Positions 46,101 through 48,960 of a DNA stretch of 64,000 nt are shown one piece after another. The notes under the pieces were generated by a model. The model did no database searches. It worked only from the letters and a program-made list of their open reading frames with translations, and was not told where the DNA came from. Made by a program: the position numbers and the translations under genes. Source of the stretch: Monoplex corrugatus (lineage: Eukaryota > Mollusca > Gastropoda > Littorinimorpha > Ranellidae); the NCBI GenBank assembly GCA_030674185.1, contig JAPXFY010000022.1:38922130-38986129 (forward strand), in the 5' to 3' direction. The stretch's first letter is position 1, and each line of letters begins with the position of its first letter.

Positions 46101-47342
46101 TTATAAATAGTTAAGATTAAGAATCATTGCGATGATCGTTGTTATGAAAATATCAACATCTCCAAGGCAGCGATCACCACAATCTAAATTTCTAACATCT
46201 AGATCTAAATACATTTTGTCGTAGATCACAAAATATCGAGTTTCACATAAATCAGATGAATGATTTAGAATTATTTCATAAAATTTAGAATTATTTCATC
46301 AATATTTTGAAGAAGTGACAACCACTGCCATGGCTGTTGCCCTGGAATAAGCCATTCTGTTGATTTGCCGCCATGGCAGTGTGTACATTGTTGTCAAAGA
46401 AATTGCTGGGTGCCTCAAATATAAGCAGATCCTCTTAGGTTCTCGGGAGATGAGATGACGATGAATGATTAAATCGTTGAGACGTCCGATCCACTGGTTG
46501 CCTGCTTTGAGTCTGGAATGTGTGATGCATTGAGTCTGTCAGCTTCTCCGAACTCATAGGGTTCACAAAACCCACCTCATCTGCGCCCCACAACAAAATA
46601 AAACAGGAAGAAAAAAGACATCATGACAGTTAAGCCATTCTGACAATCTGCTTTTTCATACAAGAACCAGGAGACATGATTGCCTACAACTCTCTTAGTC
46701 TCTACTATTAACAAATAACTACAAACATATAAAACAGGAGAAAAAAGACATCATGACAGTTGAGTTAAGCCATTCTGACAATCTGCCTTTTTATACAAGA
46801 ACCAGGAGACATGATCAACTACAACTCTCTATTAACATATAACTACATACAAATAAAACAGGGGGGAAAAAACATCATGACGGTTAAGTCATTCTGATTC
46901 TGACAATCTGCCTTTTCATACAAGAACCAGAAGACATGGCCGACTACAACTCCCTACTTTCAACAAATAACTACAAATAAATAGAAAGAAAAACATCATG
47001 ACAGTTAAGTCATTCTGAAAATCTGTTGTTTTATACAAGAACCAAGAGACATGGCCAAATACAACTCCACTGACCACAAGGTCCATGACAGACAACAGAA
47101 ACTGAAAAAAAATAGTCCAAATTCATCACTAACTGTGGCCTGACTATGTCGATGGTGAACATAAGGACCAGAAGACGACGAAAACAAAAACTACAAGAGA
47201 AAATCCAGATTTTGTACTTTTCCAGGTAACCGTGACCATGGACACAAACCTTTAGCGTGCGTTTATGAACAAACAGAGAGTAAGTGTCATTAAGACCTAC
47301 CTCTGGTTTGGGCAGCTTGTTCTTCTTAGTTGAGCGCTTCAT
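5389..47342 (-). CDS. DNA2: DNA2 nuclease-helicase, 5' half of gene (13 coding exons, runs off left edge)
   Basis: DNA2 is the nuclear and mitochondrial 5' flap nuclease and helicase that trims long Okazaki flaps and resects broken ends. Exons, 5' to 3' on the minus strand: 47301-47342, 34180-34215, 23488-25562, 21113-21205, 19055-19135, 17939-18136, 15820-15844, 14300-14362, 13538-13623, 10985-11104, 10016-10087, 8557-8599, 5389-5478. They total 3024 nt (1008 codons), with GT-AG sites and matching phases at all 12 joins. Family signatures in order: PIP box (residues 18-25), low-complexity extension (27-717), OB-like region (about 735-835), VYCLRR with the first Fe-S cysteine (C839), GSIIHSLF (H866), GKIDMTV (D972) and PLELKTG (E993, K995). 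D972 corresponds to human Asp277. The other Fe-S cysteines and the helicase lie outside the window. Introns are unusually large because of mobile elements and minisatellites. The identification rests on remembered family motifs plus the phase-perfect assembly. Confidence 0.95.
5479..8135. repeat. 31-bp minisatellite, about 85 units, two subfamilies
   Basis: The unit is about CTGTAACATGTACACCATG plus TTGATTTTGTGT up to about 6725, then the last part changes to TCACTTTTGTAT until 8135. Both are 31 bp. Read on the DNA2 strand each unit carries CATGTTACAG, the same as the exon 13 acceptor that the array abuts. Frames on the minus strand stay open for hundreds of codons only because the unit lacks stops. 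Confidence 0.95.
8195..8300 (+). mobile_element. SINE-1 head fragment (tRNA-derived)
   Basis: A-box-like TGGTGTAGCGG at 8205-8215 and B-box-like GGTTCAAATTCC at 8237-8248, then CATCAATCCCTTCAAAAATC shared with the longer copy at 34430-34785. Confidence 0.65.
8343..8547. mobile_element. TTAA foldback MITE, copy 1
   Basis: Begins TTAACCCTTTCACTCC and ends GAAGTCAAAGGGTTAA, with an inner palindrome around CCAGCTTCCCACAAGAAGCT. Its last TTAA lies at positions +8 to +11 of intron 12, next to the exon 12 donor. Confidence 0.85.
8557..8599 (-). CDS. DNA2: DNA2 exon 12: catalytic aspartate
   Basis: 43 nt, acceptor TTTTCAG, donor GTGAGT, 1 nt in, phase 0 out. It encodes IGVKGKIDMTVEVE, matching human FGLKGKIDVTV. 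D972 is the metal-binding aspartate of the RecB-like nuclease. A foldback MITE starts a few bases after the donor. Confidence 0.95.
8726..9985. repeat. 57/54-bp minisatellite, about 22 units
   Basis: The unit is about AACAGGCAAATCAACAAAAA plus CAAATAAATATGGACAGCCT plus TCAAAACATTATAAAC; a shorter version has ATAAATACAC (54 bp). Both are multiples of 3, giving artefactual open frames on both strands. It occupies the start of DNA2 intron 11, about 30 nt from the exon 11 donor. Confidence 0.95.
10016..10087 (-). CDS. DNA2: DNA2 exon 11
   Basis: 72 nt, acceptor CATACAG, donor GTTTGT, 1 nt in and 2 nt out. It encodes VNVVQIHDIEETIWSP, matching human VVKPMDIEESIWSP. The 57-bp minisatellite begins about 30 nt inside the following intron. 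Confidence 0.95.
10133..10679 (-). mobile_element. R1 element copy 2
   Basis: Full-length copy from GTTTAAAGCCCAGCTGACTG to GGCATCCCCACAGGGG. A second copy of only the R1 terminus (AGAGCCCCCGGCATCCCCAC) follows at 10765-10799. Confidence 0.8.
10985..11104 (-). CDS. DNA2: DNA2 exon 10
   Basis: 120 nt, acceptor TCAACAG, donor GTAACA, 1 nt in and 2 nt out. It encodes YGQCVSEERVMEEVEQYIG and LQTWLFKHV, matching the human helix containing EVEDYLPSFCKWAGDF. Confidence 0.9.
11292..11680 (+). pseudogene. LINE-B 3' fragment
   Basis: Encodes MWFLRRTLRFPWTAKKTNET, KRQATTFIGHF and LEHLVTIGKLEGKGTQGRPR, matching the C-terminus of LINE-B at 52602. The fragment ends GGAGGGCCATGATCGCC and an ATGATGATG tail. 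It has at least one frameshift near the end. Confidence 0.85.
11885..12400 (-). mobile_element. LINE-A internal-deletion derivative
   Basis: The right part (12141-12400) matches the 5' leader of the intact LINE-A (GACACTCCCTCCCCAGTAGC; GTGCACTGCCATTCC region). The left part (11902-12138) matches its C-terminus (KRKLKYVGHAIRNTRTDLMS). Endonuclease and RT are missing, so 5' and 3' ends are fused. Confidence 0.75.
12405..12822 (-). mobile_element. LINE-B internal-deletion derivative, open frame fused in register
   Basis: A 133-codon open frame joins an endonuclease-domain piece (VRWKGAGMITSGTHTIVYSG, RGVGVMIERDKSKAVKGYW) directly to the LINE-B C-terminus (IGHFMRKRELEHLV, KLEGKRTPGRPREKIL). The whole RT is absent. 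It keeps the 3' end and ATG-type tail (CATCATCATCATG on plus), so it could be a trans-mobilised derivative. It abuts the LINE-A derivative head to tail. Confidence 0.75.
13028..13165. mobile_element. Palindromic MITE, ~135 bp
   Basis: Arms AATCGAGCACAGTG and CACTGTGCTCGATT, with homology continuing inward (ACAGTTATTTACC against GATAAATAACTTA reversed). No target duplication is obvious. Confidence 0.65.
13193..13423 (+). repeat. R2 dispersed repeat
   Basis: Starts GTTTCAGTTTCAGTTTC, then the family body (CACATAAACCCATGAGCTGG). Nearly full length. Confidence 0.75.
13538..13623 (-). CDS. DNA2: DNA2 exon 9
   Basis: 86 nt, acceptor CTTTCAG, donor GTGAGT, phase 0 in, 2 nt out. It encodes VLKDRLSKTEEIRAVAKS and SNKFLHD, the helical stretch that follows the motif I histidine in DNA2. 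Confidence 0.9.
13884..14083 (-). pseudogene. LINE-A 3' fragment
   Basis: Minus strand encodes NIINISGLNVREVVHKSQD and ends in the LINE-A terminus with two ACAGGTGAG units. Frameshifted and 5' truncated. Confidence 0.75.
14300..14362 (-). CDS. DNA2: DNA2 exon 8: nuclease histidine
   Basis: 63 nt, 21 codons, phase 0 on both sides, acceptor GTGTGCAG, donor GTTAGT. It encodes GIESKNAHMLYGSIIHSLFQ plus Q. GSIIHSLF matches human GTVLHEVF, RecB-family nuclease motif I (H866). Its 3' splice site and first ~20 nt are repeated in the adjacent 90-bp array. Confidence 0.95.
14355..15066. repeat. 90-bp minisatellite, about 8 units
   Basis: The unit runs TGGATATTACAGCTGTCGTA, CACATACACATAGCACATTC, then GGCTGTCTATTCCCTGCACAC and AAGTTAACATC..., exactly 90 bp in most copies. 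On the DNA2 strand each unit contains TTGTGTGCAG|GGAATAGACAGC, matching the exon 8 acceptor and exon start. The plus-strand frame is open because 90 is divisible by 3; it is not a gene. Confidence 0.95.
15154..15372. mobile_element. TTAA foldback MITE, copy 2
   Basis: TTAAGCCTTTGACTCC at the left, GGAATCAAAGGGTTAA at the right, and inner palindrome CACCGGCTTCCTGCTGGAAG. Confidence 0.8.
15467..15765 (-). mobile_element. R1 element copy 3 (truncated)
   Basis: Contains the GTTTAAAGCC end and ATGCCCCTGGCG block, stopping before the GACCAGCAAGG part. It ends close to DNA2 exon 7. Confidence 0.75.
15820..15844 (-). CDS. DNA2: DNA2 exon 7: 25-nt micro-exon
   Basis: 25 nt, acceptor GTTTCAG, donor GTGAGT, entering with 1 nt and ending in phase 0. 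It encodes SVLNEKFK, matching human AVLSETFR right after the cysteine motif. The exon was accepted because both neighbours require exactly this phase. Confidence 0.9.
16032..16245. repeat. 68-bp tandem repeat, ~3 units
   Basis: Unit contains GTACCAGGCCTGCAGGCGTC and AACAAACCATGGTACC. In DNA2 intron 6. Confidence 0.9.
16311..16832 (-). mobile_element. R1 element copy 4
   Basis: From GTTTAACGCCCAGCCGACTG to AAAGAGCCCCCGGGGGG; nearly full length. Confidence 0.75.
16966..17865 (-). mobile_element. R1 element copy 5, interrupted by a foldback MITE
   Basis: The left part is diverged and holds a partial internal duplication (TGTAAGGTTTT and TGTAAGGCTTT blocks). The right part resumes at GAACACATACAGGTGAAAGG (17683). 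The insert is foldback copy 3. Confidence 0.75.
17508..17682. mobile_element. TTAA foldback MITE, copy 3, nested in R1
   Basis: Left TTAACCCTTTGACTCCC, right GGAGTCAAAGGGTTGA. The R1 sequence on both sides (AAAGCTT... and ...GAACACATACAGG) is continuous in other R1 copies, so the TTAA/TTGA pair reads as a duplicated target. Confidence 0.85.
17939..18136 (-). CDS. DNA2: DNA2 exon 6: OB-like region and first Fe-S cysteine
   Basis: 198 nt, acceptor CTCACAG, donor GTGAGT. It contains DPGDVVHLLLDD, VVNPDLLLSGTTIVSG and VYCLR. These match human EPGDIIHL, YPDMLISGTSIASS and IRCMRR. C839 is the equivalent of human Cys136, one of four ligands of the 4Fe-4S cluster; the other three are C-terminal to the window's coverage. 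Confidence 0.95.
18278..18960. repeat. Microsatellite block: (TA)n, (CT)n, (CA)n, CG-rich alternation
   Basis: (TA)n at about 18284-18302, (CT)n at 18380-18405, (CA)n from 18540 to 18957 with an alternating CACGCACGCGTGCGCAC segment at about 18826-18890. In DNA2 intron 5. Confidence 0.9.
19055..19135 (-). CDS. DNA2: DNA2 exon 5
   Basis: 81 nt, acceptor GTTTCAG, donor GTGAGG, entering with 1 nt and leaving 2. It encodes KVLGLSEKGSSEVIRNARLQ followed by GFW, which aligns with the human block ending in LRNDW. Confidence 0.9.
19212..19755 (-). mobile_element. R1 element copy 6
   Basis: Full length, from GTTTAAAGCCAAGCCGACTG to CCGACATCCCCATGGGG, with GACCAACAAGGCAGAACATG inside. Confidence 0.8.
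19797..19984. repeat. Inverted repeat, arms ~60 bp
   Basis: CAACCAGATAAGACAGGCAC on the left is mirrored by GTGCCTGTCTTATCTGGTTG on the right, and homology continues through GGCCAAC/GTTGGCC. The spacer is about 65 bp. Probably another MITE. Confidence 0.75.
20066..20572 (+). pseudogene. LINE-B RT fragment
   Basis: Encodes GVRQGCVLSPDLFS-like and IRYADDTVLIAENE blocks and FKYLGTIISPDGRRTSEI. Both ends are truncated; at least one stop (AAAAGTTAAGGATTGG) and frameshifts are present. Confidence 0.85.
20775..20950. repeat. Purine-rich (GAA)n-like tract
   Basis: Nearly uninterrupted A/G on plus (GAAGAAGAAGTAGAAGAAG and so on). The Lys/Glu-rich frame is a composition artefact. Confidence 0.85.
21050..21103 (-). 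repeat. R1 terminal fragment
   Basis: Contains CTGAAAGAGCCCCCATCATC and CCCACAGGGG. It sits 10 nt from the DNA2 exon 4 donor. Confidence 0.7.
21113..21205 (-). CDS. DNA2: DNA2 exon 4: start of conserved region
   Basis: 93 nt, acceptor CCCTGTAG, donor GTGAGT. It enters with 1 nt completing AG|T and leaves 2 nt. It encodes KFTDKWNRYVVRSVTID, which matches the first conserved DNA2 strand block (human NRYLVLAV). A nearer-looking AG (GGCAG, about 13 nt upstream) gives the wrong phase. Confidence 0.9.
21206..21714. other. DNA2 intron 3, no recognised feature
   Basis: A/T-rich sequence with no coding signal, repeat match or structure that I can support. Confidence 0.6.
21715..22885. repeat. (TG)n-rich satellite, 1.2 kb
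   Basis: (TG)n interrupted by repeated TTGTGAGTATGGTGTG modules (at about 21840, 22041, 22080, 22132 and 22600), pointing to higher-order duplication. It ends with (GTGC)n at 22826-22855. Confidence 0.95.
22896..23010 (+). repeat. R2 fragment, followed by R3
   Basis: CACATAAACCCATGAGCTGG at 22945 marks R2. The following 23030-23125 has GGAAACATGAAAACACC and CAACATATCGCCTGCAT, related to 35920-36020 (R3). Confidence 0.65.
23290..23462. repeat. (CA)n microsatellite
   Basis: Imperfect CA repeats just downstream (DNA2 sense) of the exon 3 donor. Confidence 0.9.
23488..25562 (-). CDS. DNA2: DNA2 exon 3: long N-terminal extension
   Basis: 2075 nt, residues 27-717, open throughout. The acceptor ATATCACAG lies at the edge of the 43-bp minisatellite; the donor is GTGGGT. 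The sequence is Ser/Thr/Lys/Asp-rich with no recognised fold. Visible elements are three imperfect repeats around KPPNNQT, two related motifs DLVLADILGQM and DDVLAEILGEL, an acidic stretch EEDVDFTDFDMESD, and several STDxK-type repeats near the end. Human DNA2 has only a few dozen residues before the conserved domain, whereas yeast Dna2 has a long disordered N-terminus. The role is unknown; partner docking such as RPA or PCNA binding is a reasonable guess. Base composition differs from the satellites and looks like ordinary coding DNA. Confidence 0.9.
25563..27390. repeat. 43-bp minisatellite, about 43 units
   Basis: The unit is about GAAACAAGATGAACAGACAG plus CTCTGTAATATGAAACAGAC plus AGA (43 bp; 36-43 in variants). 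On the DNA2 strand each unit contains CTGTTTCATATCACAG, identical to the exon 3 acceptor. The distal end (about 27350-27370) also keeps CCAGGCACAGAG, the first bases of exon 3. Because the unit lacks stops, Cys/Leu/Ser-rich frames of 360-530 codons appear; they are not genes. Confidence 0.95.
27541..28324. repeat. (CA)n-rich block containing a LINE-D tail remnant
   Basis: Long imperfect (CA)n. At 28119-28158 a short insert (CTAATATCACTTATAGTG, AAGACGTTAAAGAAC) matches the last bases of LINE-D, with (CA)n on both sides. Confidence 0.85.
28404..29609 (+). pseudogene. LINE-D ORF1: coiled coil plus SGNH-hydrolase-like domain, frameshifted
   Basis: The basic N-terminus (MTRTRRSRLAQQKQ) is in one frame and a leucine-patterned stretch (DKLKNIVLDLRKQVNSLERT) in a second. 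The long C-terminal part (28701-29609) returns to the first frame, so at least two frameshifts lie between 28560 and 28880. The C-terminal part looks like the esterase ORF1 of some LINEs: VHDSVLTG (block I Ser), FHCGVHEL (block III) and YDNIHPTARG (Asp/His block). Confidence 0.65.
30012..31394 (+). pseudogene. LINE-D ORF2 part 1: APE-type endonuclease
   Basis: LQWNCRSIS at the start, IGGDFNSHSPFW and GSDHLPIIITI are the Asn, Asp-Asn and His blocks of the APE fold. The usual catalytic Glu position reads LILQSLN, so Q replaces E, probably inactivating. A frameshift at about 31300-31390 separates it from the RT frame. Confidence 0.8.
31289..33856 (+). pseudogene. LINE-D ORF2 part 2: reverse transcriptase and RNase H
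   Basis: RT: NSYRPIALTSHTSKLMER, FFDVKKAYDQVWH (motif A), MGIPQGSVIAPILFNI (motif B) and VQYADDICIW (YADD). RNase H: HIFTDGSVLENKSAG, IFTAELVAI, LLVDSKSVLYAL and WVPSHVGLHGNEVVD supply the D-E-D-D pattern. The C-terminus has CICGEQFTLFHSLFYC, a CCHC-like knuckle. 855 codons uninterrupted. Confidence 0.9.
34084..34170. repeat. (CA)n tract at LINE-D 3' end
   Basis: Follows the LINE-D tail and runs up to the DNA2 exon 2 donor. Confidence 0.9.
34180..34215 (-). CDS. DNA2: DNA2 exon 2: PIP-box micro-exon
   Basis: 36-nt micro-exon, acceptor TTACAG and donor GTATGT, phase 0 on both sides, encoding DGSQQKISSFFQ. QQKISSFF fits the PCNA-interacting consensus Q-x-x-[ILM]-x-x-[FY]-[FY] exactly. The donor runs directly into a (TG)n tract left by LINE-D, and the acceptor faces the gypsy-bearing intron. 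Known of the motif: it docks proteins on the front of PCNA. Use in this protein is inferred. Confidence 0.8.
34430..34785 (-). mobile_element. SINE-1, tRNA-derived, long copy
   Basis: Minus strand: CACCATGGTGTAGTGGATAG (A box) then GTGGGTTCAAATCC (B box, plus 34716-34731), followed by a ~280-bp unrelated body ending near TATCCTAGGCAG. The head is also at 8195-8300; a piece of the body is at about 49500-49560. Confidence 0.75.
34841..34930. mobile_element. TTAA foldback MITE, half copy
   Basis: TTAACCCTTTCACTCTTGC to CCACCAGCTTCCTGCAG; the right arm is missing. Confidence 0.75.
34958..35120. repeat. (TG)n / (GTGA)n microsatellite
   Basis: TG repeats with GAGTGAGTGAGTGAGTGA at about 35020-35040. 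Confidence 0.9.
35245..35397 (+). mobile_element. SINE-2 fragment
   Basis: CCTCCACCTGGTTGGTAAAG and CAACATGTGTGTAGACCTGC match the reverse of 3955-4113. Confidence 0.55.
35397..35892. mobile_element. Two TTAA foldback MITEs in tandem (copies 5 and 6)
   Basis: First 35397-35580, second 35577-35892, sharing one TTAA at 35577-35580. Each has CCCTTTGACTC-type ends. The second contains extra internal copies of the terminal motif (about 35645, 35715 and 35787). Confidence 0.8.
36065..36777 (+). repeat. Gypsy 5' LTR
   Basis: Starts TGTGATAATGAGGAAAC, ends GCGCCCCACAACA. Contains TATAAGCAGATCCTCTTAGG (about 36602), a possible TATA/start region. Confidence 0.95.
36780..37822 (+). pseudogene. Gypsy gag with CCHC knuckle
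   Basis: The main frame is 36950-37822; a short leading frame from 36780 in another register (MGFIDSIEVSWDS, repeated twice) may be the true N-terminus separated by a frameshift. It contains retrotransposon gag features (FRRQLGKNESIGEYA, LRDTFVNGI) and CWWCQRKGHKESEC, a CX2CX4HX4C knuckle near residue 265. The frame ends just after the knuckle, overlapping the start of the next frame. Confidence 0.8.
37774..39105 (+). pseudogene. Gypsy protease and start of RT, broken
   Basis: Protease block TRALVDMGSEVTTV has Met where the catalytic D-T/S-G normally has Thr or Ser. RT begins at PYRRISPSQFEEVRNHL and PYAAPVVIVRKKDGSIRLC. A short tandem duplication (GTGTCAGTGTGTGTC, about 39077-39091) shifts the frame, and the frame stops at 39105. 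Confidence 0.85.
39106..39965 (+). pseudogene. Gypsy RT core and start of RNase H, broken
   Basis: RT continues in the other frame (FSTFDLGSGFHQIAMHPEDQ) to an in-frame TAA near 39243, then is open: MGLYEYTRMPMGLCTAPATF, LLVYIDDLLVYS (catalytic IDD), FLGFASYYRWFIKKFA. RNase H begins ILETDASHKGLGAILSQ and is cut by LINE-A near 39965. Confidence 0.9.
39966..43420 (-). mobile_element. LINE-A: full-length, intact non-LTR retrotransposon nested in the gypsy RNase H
   Basis: The 3' end (left) finishes with two ACAGGTGAG units. The 5' leader (about 43111-43420) contains GGACTCTCCCTCCCCAGTAG-type sequence shared with the deletion derivative at 12141-12400. A short CAATTG occurs at both borders; a longer target duplication is not clear. 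Confidence 0.85.
39985..43110 (-). CDS. LINE-A ORF2-type protein, endonuclease plus reverse transcriptase, 1041 aa, uninterrupted
   Basis: APE endonuclease: LNIGTWNVQTM (about residue 77), GLCEVRWSG (Glu), VMGDFNAKVG, NQIDYIIIDR and TDHILVTTKL. RT: KSPGLDNIPGELLKH, FIDYSKAFDSVIH (motif A), GVRQGCILSPHLFSIY (motif B) and LRYADDTGLLAD (YADD). The C-terminal thumb region has YGCEAWTMKKEDERRVEAAE and RRKLKYVGHAIRNERTDLMS. The arrangement resembles RTE-like elements. No stop or frameshift, so it may be young or recently active. Other copies in the window are all fragments. ORF1 is not evident. Confidence 0.9.
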   Translation of the reverse strand: MHMMNLQNGKRYSSVSSESPRGDLNSMATGEGESVSVKGSCDDGNGLPDGGYWKRTCRNSSKMQNHKKKKMQKKDLNIGTWNVQTMLELGKLYLLVKELERSKMNITGLCEVRWSGQGLFTVGEHTVVYSGNEKGGSRGVAIVLDKKHAGALKSYNPINDRFLTVKINTKYAVLNIVQAYAPTSTSSEEEIENFYNDLQTIRDKIPKKEICIVMGDFNAKVGEGADTECGIGPYGLGERNERGDMLALFCQANEMNITNTFFQQPLRRRYTWISPGDRCRNQIDYIIIDRSWKSTVLNAKTKPGTDCDTDHILVTTKLRMKILKKPKTKTTPKFDISKLENPELALEFSIETSNRFLKLLEVWDENDSYPDEIWTDIKNTLTKISEEKLGKEEKRKKAKPYISQEVIDLAEKKSQARKQGEREKYSALKREIKSKVRRDKANWLAQECSKINEHNENRKSRELFKQIKKVKKTNFKATNQCINNKDGHTLTEPDDVLDRWNEYGTSLFGKPDSHENNLEPNLELIPGDTEPEPLLSEVESAIKDLKCRKSPGLDNIPGELLKHSGDGGLKVMHHLCCKIWKTCQWPTDWKLQEFVMLHKSGNVKDCNNYRTIALISHASKILLIIILNRLKPKVEEELSDCQAGYRKNRGTIDMLFVLQILIEKIRNTDREMFIVFIDYSKAFDSVIHQSLFHFMIKMGFPRHLVSLIASLYNDQKATIRWNNQNCKFFNITKGVRQGCILSPHLFSIYTEHIMREADIEDMGVNIGGRNLSNLRYADDTGLLADNITGSRRILYRVDRVGKAAGLDLNSKKTKVMHVAGKYNTRQDQIMLNQVPLENVKDFRYLGSVKTHDGTCSKDIKMRIGMAKNSMVQLNNIWKDHSITADLKIKLLKCLVWPVMLYGCEAWTMKKEDERRVEAAELWFYRRLLRVKWTDRRSNESILNELGTTRKLLVLIQRRKLKYVGHAIRNERTDLMSTVLQGKVEGKRNRGRPPASLARNITNISGKKLQEVVRLSQDRECWRQLVRTSCAAANTVPGDADR
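43416..44417 (+). pseudogene. Gypsy RNase H end and integrase N-half
   Basis: Resumes with KLEFLAMKWAISEKFRDYL and VVYTDNNPLVH (RNase H), then the H2C2 zinc-binding region (GHQGNNRVIGLLRARAYWPG, CQRC) and integrase core with TIDFTKLD (first Asp) and IHSDQG (second Asp), before a frameshift at about 44395. Confidence 0.9.
44348..45080 (+). pseudogene. Gypsy integrase C-half and tail, frameshifted
   Basis: NLIAELCKYYGIKKMHTTPY, HPQGNGQCERF (catalytic Glu) and LVLAYNNTPHAATGFTPHFL. A further frameshift near 44790 moves the remainder into another register ending at 45080 in an acidic/serine tail. Confidence 0.85.
45081..45876 (+). other. Gypsy 3' untranslated region
   Basis: A/T-rich. Contains at least four copies of a TGATTCAATCTGCCTTAT-like motif (about 45559, 45629, 45689 and 45763). 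Ends in the polypurine tract before the 3' LTR. No env-like frame. Confidence 0.75.
45877..46595 (+). repeat. Gypsy 3' LTR
   Basis: Same as the 5' LTR except for a few substitutions and small indels (ATATCAACATCTCC against ACATCTCC at about 46150). Confidence 0.95.
46600..47062. repeat. 115-135-bp tandem repeat, ~4 units (split by the gypsy insertion)
   Basis: Units share CATCATGACAGTTAAG, CATTCTGACAATCTGC, ACAAGAACCAGGAGACATG and CAACAAATAACTACAAA; spacings 135, 125 and 115. A matching part unit lies left of the gypsy element at about 36010-36064, so the element inserted into this array. Confidence 0.85.
47301..47342 (-). CDS. DNA2: DNA2 exon 1 (start codon)
   Basis: 42 nt encoding MKRSTKKNKLPKPE, a basic, NLS-like start, followed by donor GTAGGT. 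The ATG has A at -3. The exon ends in phase 0, as exon 2 requires. Only about 100 bp separate the ATG from an R1 repeat upstream, so the promoter is either compact or lies inside or beyond that repeat. The 13-kb intron that follows holds the gypsy element. Confidence 0.8.
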
Positions 47343-47442
47343 TGTCACGTTCGGTTACGTATGTTTCGTTCACAATTGGCAAGTCCTGTCTGGTGACCAG
47401 CATCTGGGAAAACTAATCACATGACTTCTGTCATTAGAGACT

Positions 47443-47906
47443 AGCTGACTACGTACAGCCATACGCAATACTTCAACAGGAAAAAAAAAAGGAAAAGAAA
47501 ATTAAGTACAAATATCAATGCATTCACGCACATAATCTACGGGCATGCCCCTGGAATTGACCACTCCATCCAATTTATCGCAGAGGGGATTTAAAAAAAA
47601 AACATACCTAAAACATAAAAACAAGCCTAAGTTACCTAAAATCGCTTCTACATATCTCATTTCTCCAGAACCAAAAATGCACTTAATACATGTTCCCAAC
47701 TATAATCCTGGGAGAAAATACTAAGACTTTATCAAACACATACAGGTGAATGGACCAGCAAGGCAGACAATCATAGGAAGAAATGACAGAAGCAAAGGAG
47801 GAAGAAAGTTACAAAAAGTGACAGAAAAGAGGAAATTTTAGCACAGAATTTCCAGAAGGTGGGGATACTATTTATACTGAGAGTCCCCAGCATCCCCACA
47901 GGGGAC
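47443..47906 (-). mobile_element. R1 element copy 7
   Basis: From ACTAGCTGACTACGTACAGC to CCCAGCATCCCCACAGGGG. It starts about 100 bp upstream of the DNA2 ATG. Confidence 0.75.
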
Positions 47907-48080
47907 CATGATCAACATGCATATAACAAAAGCAGAAATCAGTGAACAATTCTTATGATTTAAATAAATGAGAATTATTTTCAAAATAGACAGTACACAA
48001 ATAACACCAACACTGACCTCTACTGGCTTAGTGAAAAGCAATGACATTATAGTAACAGTGAAAGTGAAAGCAAAAATTTA

Positions 48081-48420
48081 ACTCTTTCACTCCCACACCC
48101 TATGCACTGCAGTGTTTCACATTTCCCTCGGACTCCGGACATTGACCGATTGAAATTTGAAATGACCGATTGTTTTGCTTCTGAGCGGACCCACTGTCCG
48201 ATTGATATGCTATCCGAGCGGACCCGTGTCCGATTATTACATGGAAGTCGCGGACACGCCAAGTGTGTTTTATCGAGCGCGTTGAACGGCAGCGCTGGCT
48301 GTGCGAGGCCCTTGTAGCTGACACAGTGACAGTGGACAGCCTATCACAGTGTCAACCATCGCCCAGCGCTCCGCGAGTGTGCTATTTTTAGCTTCGCACG
48401 TTATCGGGGACGTTGTTTTG
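48081..48420. other. CpG-rich stretch with short internal repeats
   Basis: Begins with a remnant foldback end (AACTCTTTCACTCCCACACC), then repeats of GACCGATTG, GAGCGGACCC and TGTCCGATT and CpG-rich sequence to about 48420. It could be a promoter-associated island or an old repeat. No gene seen. Confidence 0.4.
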
Positions 48421-48425
48421 TTTTT

Positions 48426-48960
48426 GTTTTTACTGATTTTGAAGCAAGGTGCGACTTCAGTATTAACTTACAATAACTGCTTGAATATTCCATTTTTTTG
48501 TGTTGTTTAAGACTTAACAGATATTATTCAAAATTGCCAGAATGTGCCAAGTTTTCTCAGTCAGATCTTATTTTATAGCAAGATGCTACTTAGTTTTCGT
48601 TATTAAAATTCATTCACTATTCAGTATCACTATGTTCAAATGTGATTGCCAGATTGTGCCAAGTGTTGTTTTGGGTTGGGTTTTTTTTTACTGATTTTGA
48701 AGGAAGGTGCGACTTCAGTATTAACTTACAATAACTGTTTGTTGATTATTTCATTTGTGTGTTGTTTAAGATGTAATTACTAAAAATTAGTAATTTTTGT
48801 TGCAAATGCTTTATAGTATATCAGAGTTCTGCATTACTGGACTTATTTTAAATAAACACTTGTTTTTTTGCGAAAAAATGGTGTCCTATTGTTTTTTCAT
48901 AGCCAGGACACTGTGTCCTATTACTTTTCTATGTCCAGGATACTGTGTCCTATTGGGGGT
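48426..48960. repeat. Local direct duplication and short tandem repeat
   Basis: GGTGCGACTTCAGTATTAAC with flanks occurs at about 48447 and 48706. At 48880-48955 GTGTCCTATT recurs three times at ~37-bp spacing. Confidence 0.75.

Larger units (their letters stand above)
36065..46595 (+). mobile_element. Ty3/gypsy LTR retrotransposon with a LINE-A insertion
   Basis: LTRs 36065-36777 and 45877-46595 (713 and 719 bp, TG...CA, only scattered differences), flanked by AAAT on both sides (36061-36064 and 46596-46599). The primer-binding candidate TGGTGTCAGAAATGGG follows the 5' LTR and resembles tRNA-Leu-primed elements. The purine tract GAGGGGGG precedes the 3' LTR. Gag, protease, RT, RNase H and integrase are in the usual gypsy order with several breaks. 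It lies in DNA2 intron 1, antisense. Without LINE-A it is about 7.1 kb. Confidence 0.95.
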
